A DNA stretch of 13,694 bases, from the NCBI GenBank assembly GCA_044450465.1, contig JBIOJB010000082.1, positions 1 to 13,694 on the forward strand, given 5' to 3'. The position numbers and the translations under genes were made by a program. Under the pieces are notes generated by a model. It saw nothing but the letters and a program-made list of their open reading frames with translations. It ran no database searches and was not told the origin of the DNA. Positions 5,967-12,403 of this stretch are shown here, in pieces; the first letter of the stretch is position 1; each line of letters begins with the position of its first letter. Source of the DNA: JBIOJB01 sp044450465 (GTDB lineage: Bacteria > Chloroflexota > Dormibacteria > Dormibacterales > Dormibacteraceae).

Positions 5967-6233
5967 ATGGCAATACTCATATGGATCGTCGTCGGCGGAA
6001 TAGCGGGCTTCCTAGCCAGCAAGTTGATCTCTGGCAAGGGCATGGGATTGCTCGCAGATATTGGCGTCGGAATTCTGGGCGCGTTCCTGGGGGGCTGGCT
6101 CGCCGGTCTTGCCGGAATCTCGGTGAACAGCGGGACGTTCACCGTTGGCGGGATAGTCGCCGCGTTTGTGGGCGCCCTGCTCCTCCTCATTGCGTTCAGG
6201 TCCGTCACCAAGCGCGGACGGATCCACGCTTAG
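5967..6233 (+). CDS. GlsB/YeaQ/YmgE-family (transglycosylase-associated) membrane protein
   Basis: The ATG at 5967, preceded by AAGGA, gives 88 aa, the family's standard size. The sequence has the expected three hydrophobic segments with glycine-rich turns: ILIWIVVGGIAGFLASKLI (3-21), LLADIGVGILGAFLGGWLAGL (about 29-49) and GGIVAAFVGALLLLIAF (about 61-77). G-x-G-I-L-G-A-x-x-G is typical. The frame is open upstream, but the 25 extra residues are not family-like and the ribosome site lies between. Members are small inner-membrane proteins linked to stress responses; their biochemical role is unknown despite the name. Its placement after a YggT-like gene suggests an envelope-related pair. A strong hairpin follows 20 bases after the stop. 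Confidence 0.85.
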   Translation: MAILIWIVVGGIAGFLASKLISGKGMGLLADIGVGILGAFLGGWLAGLAGISVNSGTFTVGGIVAAFVGALLLLIAFRSVTKRGRIHA

Positions 6234-6252
6234 ACGTCTCTTGCGTTCGCGA

Positions 6253-6280
6253 GCCTCGCAGAACCTACCCTCTGCGAGGC
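6253..6280 (+). terminator. Strong hairpin terminator after the GlsB/YmgE gene
   Basis: GCCTCGCAGA (6253-6262) and TCTGCGAGGC (6271-6280) form a perfect 10-bp stem with an 8-base loop. It starts 20 bases after the preceding stop codon. The tail (CCTTCGTCACTCATTT) is only moderately T-rich, so it is a likely but not textbook intrinsic terminator. Confidence 0.65.
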
Positions 6281-6294
6281 CCTTCGTCACTCAT

Positions 6295-6438
6295 TTGACC
6301 CTGGAGTCGAGGCGGCGATGGCTGCGGCGCCAGCGGCGGGTCAACGGCATCAGGCGCGTGTCAAGCAGCCGGTCGGTGGTTGCAGTCGCGCTCACGCTCA
6401 TCGTCGTCGCGATCGGTGCCGCGGCCGGCATGCGATAG
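6295..6438 (+). CDS. Possible small single-pass membrane protein (47 aa)
   Basis: From a TTG at 6295 the frame encodes a very basic N-terminus (LESRRRWLRRQRRVNGIRR) followed by one hydrophobic segment (SVVAVALTLIVVAIGAAAG) and a stop at 6436-6438. A positively charged tail before a single transmembrane helix is a sensible topology, with the N-terminus inside. There is no ribosome binding site, the codons come from a GC-rich stretch that could do this by chance, and the start lies just behind a terminator hairpin. An internal GTG at 6358 would leave 26 residues. It fills the gap before the convergent MFS gene. I give it low confidence and no function. Confidence 0.28.
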   Translation: MTLESRRRWLRRQRRVNGIRRVSSSRSVVAVALTLIVVAIGAAAGMR

Positions 6439-6459
6439 GACGGTTTCGTTTGCCCTCCC

Positions 6460-7659
6460 TCACCGGAGGTCGCGGATCGTCCGGCTGAGCGCCAGCACGC
6501 TCATGCAGTAGGAGACGGCAACCCCACCGGCAATGAAGAAGATCGCGGACGGGCCGATCAGCGGGATGGCGGCGGCGGCGGCAATCGGAGCGACCGGACC
6601 CACCAGGAACGATCCGAAGTTGTCCACGCTTGTCACCCGGCCCAAGAGTTGCGCCGGCACGTGCTTCTGCAGCGCGGACTCCCACACCGTATTGGTGAAG
6701 ACGATCGAGGCACCGAAGCCCGCGGCGGCACACAACACGATCGGCAGCAAAGGCACGCCGTGCGCGGCCGCCGACAGGCCCAGCAAAGCATTGCCCACGT
6801 AAAGCGCGACCCCGAATCTCTTGATCCGAAGGTTGCCCGCGAGCAGGCCGCCCACCACCTCGCCCACGCCGGTGGCCGCGCCGATGAATCCGAACGTGGC
6901 GGGGGTGCCGTGCAGCACCTGAAGGACCAACAGCGGCAGGGCAACGCTGAAACAAGCGAAGTAAAAACCGTTGGTGAACCCGAAACCAACGATGGTCAGC
7001 CAGAGCCACCTCACCGAGAACGTAAACGAGATGCCATCGCGCATCTGCCTCAGAAGCGAGTTGGGCGGTGGTTGCTCGTGCTTTGGGGGGTTGGCGAGGT
7101 AGAACACACCGAAGCTGAAAAAGAATGTGGCCGCGTCGATGGCAAAACCGACTGGCGGGCCGCCCCTGGCCACCACGAGCCCTCCGAGCAAGGGTCCGGC
7201 CACCCGGGCGGATTGGCCCGCGAGACCGCGGAGCGCGTTGCCGGCCATCAGGATTTCCGCCGGCACCAGCTGGGGCATGATCGCCTGCATCGCCGGGCCG
7301 TAAAAGGAGAACGCCAGCCCGAAGAAGGCCGAGGTCAGATAGAGATACGGGATCTGAAGGTGTCCTGTCAGACCAAGGAGCGCGATGACGCCGACCACGA
7401 TTCCGCTGGCCAGGTCGGTGGCCAGGATCACGTGGCGGCGGGAGAGGCGATCGACGATCGCCCCGCCGAACAGGACCACCACCAGCTGAGTCGTGATGAA
7501 GACCGTGAACCCGACGCCAAGCTGCAGCGGGCTTCCACCGAGGGCCAGGATCTGAAACGGAAGCGCGACCATGTAGAGGGCGTTGCCGATCTGCGAGACC
7601 GACTGCCCGATCCACAGCAGCCGGAAGTCGCGATGCCGCAGCGGCGTGAGCATCCTCAT
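6460..7659 (-). CDS. MFS exporter, 12-TM (EntS/macrolide-efflux-like MFS_3 type)
   Basis: The 399-aa protein has the length and hydrophobic pattern of a 12-helix major facilitator. It begins MRMLTPLRHRDFRLLWIGQS, the N-terminus characteristic of the MFS_3 group (enterobactin exporter EntS, macrolide efflux and transmembrane secretion effector proteins), with the L-W-x-G-Q-x-x-S-x-x-G-x motif. Motif A between helices 2 and 3 is GGAIVDRLSRRH (65-76) with the conserved Asp70 and Arg71. The second half repeats the pattern (FGVALYVGNALLGLSA) and ends IRDLR. ATG 7659 is chosen; a second ATG two codons later is possible. It is convergent with the small genes at 6295 and alone on its strand, separated from the upstream minus-strand SHOCT unit by 142 bases. 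A TTGACA hexamer (7690-7685, minus) may be a -35 element. Substrate unknown. Confidence 0.9.
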   Translation of the reverse strand: MRMLTPLRHRDFRLLWIGQSVSQIGNALYMVALPFQILALGGSPLQLGVGFTVFITTQLVVVLFGGAIVDRLSRRHVILATDLASGIVVGVIALLGLTGHLQIPYLYLTSAFFGLAFSFYGPAMQAIMPQLVPAEILMAGNALRGLAGQSARVAGPLLGGLVVARGGPPVGFAIDAATFFFSFGVFYLANPPKHEQPPPNSLLRQMRDGISFTFSVRWLWLTIVGFGFTNGFYFACFSVALPLLVLQVLHGTPATFGFIGAATGVGEVVGGLLAGNLRIKRFGVALYVGNALLGLSAAAHGVPLLPIVLCAAAGFGASIVFTNTVWESALQKHVPAQLLGRVTSVDNFGSFLVGPVAPIAAAAAIPLIGPSAIFFIAGGVAVSYCMSVLALSRTIRDLR

Positions 7660-7762
7660 CGGAACGGCCTAGCTTAGGGTCGCCTGTCAACGGGCACACC
7701 AGCCAAAAGTTCCTAGGTGGTGTCGAGACTGTGGATGCTGGTCGCCTAAGTAGCTAGTGTGC

Positions 7763-7780
7763 GACCCCTCCCGAAGGGTC
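7763..7780 (-). terminator. Possible terminator hairpin after the SHOCT unit
   Basis: GACCC (7763-7767) and GGGTC (7776-7780) form a 5-bp stem 22 bases beyond the stop of the minus-strand gene ending at 7802. There is no T-run in the minus direction, and an alternative CCC/GGG stem overlaps it. The rest of 7660-7801 holds no gene I can support. Confidence 0.25.
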
Positions 7781-7801
7781 CTTCAGCCTCGACCGAGCCG
7801 G

Positions 7802-8098
7802 CTACTGCTGCGGGGCGGGGAGGCTGGGCTCCGGCTGATTCCACGGCGCCGGCTGTCCCGGCTGGCGCGGGCCGAAGTTGGGACCACCGGGTTGACCGAA
7901 CCCCGGAGGAAGGTGGCGCATACCCGGCCCGAACGGGCGCGGGTTCGAGATCGTCTGGCCGCCACTCTGGCCATCAGGTCCTGGAAGACCTGTCACAACG
8001 TCCTGGCTTCCGACGGCGAAGGCAAGCGTCCCCGCTCCCAGCCCGACGCCGAGGACCAAAAGAGCGGCGGCAAGGATGCCCAGGGTGCGTTGGGTCAC
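7802..8098 (-). CDS. Proline/glycine-rich membrane-anchored or secreted protein
   Basis: This 98-aa protein is not recognised as a named family. It starts MTQRTLGILAAALLVLGVGL: a short basic N-terminus and one hydrophobic segment to about residue 28, suitable as a signal anchor or signal peptide (AFA near 25-27 could be a cleavage site). The remaining 70 residues are low-complexity, rich in Pro, Gly, Gln and Asn (LPPGFGQPGGPNFGPRQPG) and probably disordered outside the membrane. Its GTG start overlaps the TGA of the SHOCT gene upstream (GTGA), so the two are translationally coupled and likely act together at the envelope. Confidence 0.68.
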   Translation of the reverse strand: MTQRTLGILAAALLVLGVGLGAGTLAFAVGSQDVVTGLPGPDGQSGGQTISNPRPFGPGMRHLPPGFGQPGGPNFGPRQPGQPAPWNQPEPSLPAPQQ

Positions 8099-8382
8099 TG
8101 GCCGGAGCTCTGCTGCAGCAGGTCGCGCGCCTTCTGGTACTCCTCCGCGTTGATCTCGCCGGCGGCGAACCTACGGGAGAGGATGTCGAGCGGCGTATCC
8201 CGGAGCGGCGCCGGCGGTGGAGTTCCGGACGGAGTCACCGTCCGGCTCATTCCGGAGCTGCCAGCGGATCCTCTGACCAGCCAGACGATCAAGAGCGTCA
8301 GGCCTGCAAGGAAGAGCAGGCCGGCCAGGCTGCCGAACAAACCGTACGGAAAAAAGCCCCAGGGGCCCATGTGGTGTATCAC
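8095..8382 (-). CDS. SHOCT-domain membrane protein
   Basis: The 95-aa protein begins with an aromatic/glycine-rich stretch (MGPWGFFPYGLFG), then one transmembrane helix at about 17-37 (LFLAGLTLLIVWLVRG), a Ser/Pro linker, and a C-terminal SHOCT domain at 65-90 (LDILSRRFAAGEINAEEYQK). The SHOCT signature is I/L-L-x-x-R-[FY]-A-x-G-E-I-x-x-E-E-Y. SHOCT is a short oligomerisation-type helix pair found at the C-termini of many small membrane proteins of unknown role. The start used is a GTG at 8382; an ATG four codons later is an alternative. It is the first gene of a two-gene unit, coupled to the proline-rich protein. A seven-codon frame (8402-8379) precedes and overlaps its start by GTGA. Confidence 0.8.
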   Translation of the reverse strand: MIHHMGPWGFFPYGLFGSLAGLLFLAGLTLLIVWLVRGSAGSSGMSRTVTPSGTPPPAPLRDTPLDILSRRFAAGEINAEEYQKARDLLQQSSGQ

Positions 8383-8467
8383 CAGTTGAGATCAGCCTCC
8401 ATCAATGTTGTCGGTCGGCCCTTCGGGCACGGTTCGAATCTAGATTACGAGGCTTGGGACTGGATCA

Positions 8468-8483
8468 GATTCTCCTGAGAATC
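8468..8483. promoter_or_regulatory. Perfect 16-bp dyad upstream of the Nudix gene
   Basis: GATTCTC (8468-8474), two bases, then GAGAATC (8477-8483) make a perfect inverted repeat. The two-base centre is too short for an RNA hairpin loop, which suggests a dimeric protein-binding site. It lies 41 bases before the Nudix start and 86 bases from the divergent SHOCT gene, in a position to control either. Confidence 0.45.
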
Positions 8484-8524
8484 CACGACGCCGCCCTGAG
8501 CGCTGTGGAACCTAACCTTTCATC

Positions 8525-9094
8525 GTGAATCGCGTCATGCCGCCCGCTGGATGGTCGCGCGACTACGTCGAGCCGCCTGCCCGAGCGGTCGTGACTTTCA
8601 TCGACCTGGGGCGCTCATGCACCGCCACCTGGTTCGACCCTCAGTTCCGCCCAGAGCCACCTGACTGCAACCAGGCGTACGGAATCTGCTTCGACGCAAC
8701 GGGTCGGATTCTCCTCGTGCGCCTCGAAGGCGATTACTGGAACCTTCCTGGCGGCGGGGTCGAGGCGGGTGAAAGCCTCGAGGAGGCGCTGATCCGCGAG
8801 GTCGGAGAGGAGGCGTGCGCGCGCGTGATCGCGAGCCGGTACATCGGCTGCCAGAGGATCGACGATCCAGGACATCCATCAGGCCCGCAGAGCTACTACC
8901 AATCGCGGTTCTGGGCGCGCATCGACCTCTTTGACTGGGAGGCGCGCTTCGAGGCGAATGAGCGCTGTCTTGTATCGCCCGGCGATTTTCTCGCCACGCT
9001 TGCCTGGGGCCAAGCCGTCACGGCACGCTTCATTCTCGAAGCCGGGCTCGAACTGGAAACCAGGTGGATTTCAGGGTTCGATGATGGCGGGTGA
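8525..9094 (+). CDS. Nudix hydrolase
   Basis: The 189-aa protein carries a Nudix box at 77-99: G77, E83, then R91-E92-V93-G94-E95-E96, matching G-x5-E-x7-R-E-U-x-E-E. The last conserved glycine (x-G-U) is Cys98 here. The metal-binding glutamates E92, E95 and E96 are intact, so it should cleave a nucleoside diphosphate linked to another moiety or a related pyrophosphate. The box follows the typical strand WNLPGGGVEAGE. The N-terminal 45 residues and the C-terminal region (LATLAWGQAVTARFILEAGL) form the alpha/beta/alpha surround. The GTG at 8525 is used, with ATG 8537 as an alternative; neither has a ribosome site. Its last 14 bases overlap the start of a GT-C-like membrane protein gene, so substrate cleavage may be linked to sugar-lipid metabolism, which is inference from context only. 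Confidence 0.88.
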   Translation: MNRVMPPAGWSRDYVEPPARAVVTFIDLGRSCTATWFDPQFRPEPPDCNQAYGICFDATGRILLVRLEGDYWNLPGGGVEAGESLEEALIREVGEEACARVIASRYIGCQRIDDPGHPSGPQSYYQSRFWARIDLFDWEARFEANERCLVSPGDFLATLAWGQAVTARFILEAGLELETRWISGFDDGG

Positions 9095-10436
9095 GGTGAC
9101 TGCGGTCGACGCAGAAGCGGCCGGCTCGCGGCTCTCAACAAGGATCGCGCTGGGATTGCTGTCGCTGGGCATCCTGATCGATCTCTTCGCGCTTCCTCAC
9201 GTCGTGGAGGGCGACGGGCGCTTGAGGTTCGAAGCGCTGCAGGCGTGGCTTGGCGGTGGCGCAGTACCAAGTCTCAAGTACCCGCTGATCGGATCTCTTC
9301 CTTCGATCCCGTTGCTGTTGCTCGGTCGCGCCATCGCCTCGCCCGAGTGGTGGGCCGGCAGGTACAACGTGGTCGTCTTTGCCTGCGGCCTCGCCGCGCT
9401 TTACCGGTTGCTCCACCGTCGAGTCGCGCACGACGTGCTCTGGACCTTCCTGCTCCTGCTCGGGACCACGGCTATGCTCCCCAACGCCCTGACCGAGTTC
9501 GGCGCCGAGACGTTCAGCGCCATGGCCGTGGCTGTGGGGCTCGCGGCATGGAGCTCCGGTCAGTGGAAGTCTGCGTCGGTGCTGCTCGCTCTCGGGGTCG
9601 CCAACCTTCCCGCCAGCCTGGTCGGGCTCGTGCTGGCTCTGGGCTGGTGGGCCTGGCGCGAGAAGCGGTGGCGAGCCGTGATCCCCATCGCGCTCTCGAT
9701 CGGACTCTGGTTGCTGGAGAACGTCGTTCGACGCGGCTCGGCGATGGCGAGCGGCTACGAGGGAGATCATGGTTTTCAAACCGCTCTCCCGTACTCGGGG
9801 CTGCCCGGGTTCAGCTATCCCACAGTCTTCGGCGTGGCGTCACTCACCCTGTCATTCGGGAAGGGCCTTCTGTTCTTCACGCCGGGACTCTTTCTCGTTT
9901 TCGCGAGGGGCGTCTCCGCGCTGCAGCGGTTGCGGCCCCTCGTGACGATGTGGCTCCTCTTCGTGGTGGGCCTCGTGCTGGTCTACGGGAGCTGGTGGGC
10001 CTGGTACGGCGGCTTCACGTGGGGGCCCCGGTTCCTGCTGTTTGCCTCGATTCCCGCCTCGCTGCTGCTGGCGGCGCAGGTCCGCCGCCCGCCTGCCCAT
10101 CTTCTCCCGGGCACTGTCGTGCTGCTCGCGCTGATGCTGTCGCTCTGGGTCGCCGTCGACGGGGCGGCGTTGGGCCGGTTCGGTCAGAATTCGTGCTCCG
10201 CCAACCATTACGCCCTCGAGTCGTTCTGCTGGTACGTCCCGGAGTTCAGCGTGCTCTGGACTCCCTTCGTCTTCCACGCAACATTTGATTGGCGCGACTC
10301 GGTGATCGCCGCCTATGACCTCGGAGTCGTCGTGTATGTTGCTTGGCCGCTGCTCCGCGGTTGGGCTGCAGCGGCTGCCAGCCGCCTGGGCGAAACCTGG
10401 AACAGCCGCCGGACCTGGCGCGCGTGGCGCTTCTGA
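9081..10436 (+). CDS. Multi-pass membrane protein, probable GT-C glycosyltransferase relative
   Basis: From ATG 9081 (a second ATG follows at once) the protein is 451 aa with about ten hydrophobic segments. The longer frame from 8931 lies antiparallel in sense to nothing but inside the Nudix gene, so it was not used. After the first helix (ALGLLSLGILIDLFAL) the first outer loop carries acidic residues E43 and D45 (VVEGDGRLRFE), the position of the catalytic aspartate in GT-C enzymes. A late loop reads WWAWYGGFTWGPRFL (305-319), a W-x-G-G-x-x-x-G-P-R motif seen in many uncharacterised GT39/ArnT-like membrane proteins. Such enzymes use polyprenyl-phosphate sugars on the outer face. The gene starts inside the Nudix gene and is followed five bases later by a second protein of the same kind, making a probable three-gene operon. 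Activity and substrate are unproven. Confidence 0.7.
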   Translation: MMAGEVTAVDAEAAGSRLSTRIALGLLSLGILIDLFALPHVVEGDGRLRFEALQAWLGGGAVPSLKYPLIGSLPSIPLLLLGRAIASPEWWAGRYNVVVFACGLAALYRLLHRRVAHDVLWTFLLLLGTTAMLPNALTEFGAETFSAMAVAVGLAAWSSGQWKSASVLLALGVANLPASLVGLVLALGWWAWREKRWRAVIPIALSIGLWLLENVVRRGSAMASGYEGDHGFQTALPYSGLPGFSYPTVFGVASLTLSFGKGLLFFTPGLFLVFARGVSALQRLRPLVTMWLLFVVGLVLVYGSWWAWYGGFTWGPRFLLFASIPASLLLAAQVRRPPAHLLPGTVVLLALMLSLWVAVDGAALGRFGQNSCSANHYALESFCWYVPEFSVLWTPFVFHATFDWRDSVIAAYDLGVVVYVAWPLLRGWAAAAASRLGETWNSRRTWRAWRF

Positions 10437-10441
10437 TCCAG

Positions 10442-12157
10442 ATGAAGTCGACGCGTTGGGGACCTCTGGCGACCTGGTTTGCCCTCGTCCTTTATGTGGT
10501 CCTTGCCTTTGCTGTCTTCTCCACGGCGTGGATCGATCCCGGCGCTTCGTGGCTGGGTGACAACAAGGACCCCAAGCTCTTCATCTGGTACCTCGGGTGG
10601 ATCCCCCACGAGCTGGCCGCCGGGCGCAACCCGCTGATCACGGACTACCTGTCCTATCCGCCTGGCGTAAACCTCATGTGGAACTCATCGATCCTCTTGC
10701 CCGCCCTTCTGCTCTGGCCTGTCACGAGCCTTGCCGGCCCGGTTGTCTCGTACAACCTCTTGATCACGGCCTCGGTGGCACTTTCGGCCTGGCTTGGCTA
10801 CCTCGCAGCGCGCCGCTTCGTGAGCAGCGTCCCCGCATGCTTCTTTGCAGGCTCTCTCTACGGCTTCAGCCCCGGCATCATGGCCCAGGCCACGGGCCAC
10901 CCTCACGCCCTCATCGCGCTCCTGCCACCGATCGTTCTCATCCTGGGCCACGAGATCCTTGTGCTCCAGCGACGCAGCCCCGTTTTGCTCGGAGTACTCG
11001 CCGGGGTGGCCGCCGCGCTGCAGCTGTTGACCGGCGAGGAGGTGCTGGCCACCACGGCGCTGATTGCGGCGATAGGCATCGCGGTGCTGGCTGCCCTTCA
11101 CCCGAAAGCTGTGAAGGAGAAGGCACCGTATGCCGCCAGGGCGGCGGTGATCGCGACGCTGACGTTTGCCTTCCTGGCTGCGTACCCGCTCGGCGTGCAG
11201 TTCCTCGGTCCCCAGCGCGTATCCGGCAACGTGCAGAGCCCGGACGTGTACGTGACCGATCTCTTATCCCTGGTGGTGCCGAACCATGTCCTGCTGCAGA
11301 ACTCGATCACGGCCCAGATCGCCGGCCATCTTGCCGGCAACCGCACTGAAGACGACGCCTACCTCGGCGTGGCGCTGCTCGTCCTGTTTGGGATCGGGGC
11401 CGTGGCCGGGTGGCGCCGCACGGCGATTCGGTGGGCCACCCTCATGACGGTCGCGATCATCGTCCTTTCATTTGGCCCCCATCTTCACTTCTTCGGGCGA
11501 GCGACGCCGATCCCCCTCCCGTGGGCGGCGATCGGCTGGATGCCGCTCATCGGGAGCGCTCTGCCGTCGCGCCTGATGCTCGCCGCGTTCCTGGGCGCCG
11601 GGATCGTGATCGCCACGTTATGGGAGCCGGGCCGGCTGGTCGGCCGTGGGAGGCGAATCGCGGCGGCGGTGCTGCTCGTGGCCGGACTCGTCATGGTCTT
11701 CCCTGCCGTCCCTGCCACCAGCACCGGCGCGCAGGCCCCCGATTTCTTCCGGGCTGGTGGCGCGGTCGGCCGCATCTCCCCTGGGACCGTGATCCTGGTG
11801 ACCCCGTTCTCGAGCCGCCAGTCGACCGACGCGATGTACTGGCAGACACTCGCCGGCTTCCGGTTTCGAATGCCGGAGGGCGACGCGTTCACTCCTGGCC
11901 CATTCCTCGGTCCGCATCCAACCCACCTTCAAGCCTCGCTCGACGCGCTGGACCAGGGCCGGGCGGTGCCGGTCACAGACGAGGAGCGCCGCCTCGCGCG
12001 GGCGGACCTGGCCTCACTCGGAGTGAGGTCGATCGTCGCCGGACCCTCTCCGGGTCACGACGCGATAGTGCGTTATCTCACCGCCGTCACCGGCTCGTCG
12101 CCCACGCTGACCGAGGGCGTCGACGTCTGGTGGTCCCTCAGCCCATCCGGCCCTTGA
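10442..12157 (+). CDS. Large multi-pass membrane protein with C-terminal outer domain, GT-C-like
   Basis: From ATG 10442 the protein is 571 aa, five bases after the preceding stop; GTG 10424 would add six residues and overlap that gene. Helix 1 covers about 9-29. The first outer loop has D40 and D43 (GDNKDPKLFIWYLGW), then the pattern H-x-L-x-x-G-x-N-P-L and YPPGVNLMWNSS, typical of a family of bacterial GT-C-type membrane proteins usually annotated as hypothetical or glycosyltransferase 39-like. Further features are GFSPGIMAQATGHPHALIAL and QLLTGEEVL. About ten helices precede a final helix near 405-425 and a C-terminal soluble domain of about 140 residues (ILVTPFSSRQSTDAMYWQT, then VRSIVAGP), which should be extracytoplasmic. 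It probably works with the preceding protein in building a cell-envelope glycan. Its 3' end overlaps a convergent gene by 20 bases. Confidence 0.72.
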   Translation: MKSTRWGPLATWFALVLYVVLAFAVFSTAWIDPGASWLGDNKDPKLFIWYLGWIPHELAAGRNPLITDYLSYPPGVNLMWNSSILLPALLLWPVTSLAGPVVSYNLLITASVALSAWLGYLAARRFVSSVPACFFAGSLYGFSPGIMAQATGHPHALIALLPPIVLILGHEILVLQRRSPVLLGVLAGVAAALQLLTGEEVLATTALIAAIGIAVLAALHPKAVKEKAPYAARAAVIATLTFAFLAAYPLGVQFLGPQRVSGNVQSPDVYVTDLLSLVVPNHVLLQNSITAQIAGHLAGNRTEDDAYLGVALLVLFGIGAVAGWRRTAIRWATLMTVAIIVLSFGPHLHFFGRATPIPLPWAAIGWMPLIGSALPSRLMLAAFLGAGIVIATLWEPGRLVGRGRRIAAAVLLVAGLVMVFPAVPATSTGAQAPDFFRAGGAVGRISPGTVILVTPFSSRQSTDAMYWQTLAGFRFRMPEGDAFTPGPFLGPHPTHLQASLDALDQGRAVPVTDEERRLARADLASLGVRSIVAGPSPGHDAIVRYLTAVTGSSPTLTEGVDVWWSLSPSGP

Positions 12158-12368
12158 TGATGGGCGCCATCGCACCGAGCACGGTGAAGACACCGATCAC
12201 GACGAGGCCCCCATAGTTGTCCGGGTTGAGGACCCCGGCCTCCACCGCCATCAATGCAATTCCGAGGCCCAGCACGAGGCCGCCCAGCCCACCTGTCCGA
12301 GCGATATCCGCGCCATGCGGCGCGCGAGCGACGCGACCGGTGTGCCTGGCTGTAACGTCACCCCGCAA
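12138..12368 (-). CDS. Small two-TM membrane protein, unknown
   Basis: This 76-aa frame starts at a TTG (12368). Two hydrophobic segments, at about 28-46 (LGGLVLGLGIALMAVEAG) and 53-71 (GGLVVIGVFTVLGAMAP), are joined by a short loop LNPDNY, and the protein ends in a basic KGRMG. The first 27 residues are basic and Arg-rich, so a shorter start at the GTG near 12275 is possible although it would cut the first helix. It overlaps the GT-C-like gene tail to tail by 20 bases and lies 35 bases from the divergent MFS start. I do not recognise the family. The hydrophobic pattern makes it more likely real than a chance frame. Confidence 0.5.
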   Translation of the reverse strand: MRGDVTARHTGRVARAPHGADIARTGGLGGLVLGLGIALMAVEAGVLNPDNYGGLVVIGVFTVLGAMAPIIKGRMG

Positions 12369-12403
12369 TGGTTCCGACCTCCAGCCTGGCCCGGCGGTGA
12401 AGC

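Noticed and set aside
6649..7677. A 342-aa plus-strand frame opposite the MFS exporter
   Set aside because: Very charged, low-complexity translation without domains; the minus-strand frame is a clear 12-TM exporter.
8425..8450. GGTTCGAATC resembling a tRNA T-loop
   Set aside because: The flanking bases do not pair as a five-base T-stem and no acceptor or anticodon stem surrounds it on either strand.
8931..9080. An upstream start for the first GT-C-like protein (50 extra residues)
   Set aside because: The extension lies wholly inside the Nudix gene in another frame and is not membrane-protein-like; the paired ATGs at 9081 and 9084 sit just before the first helix.
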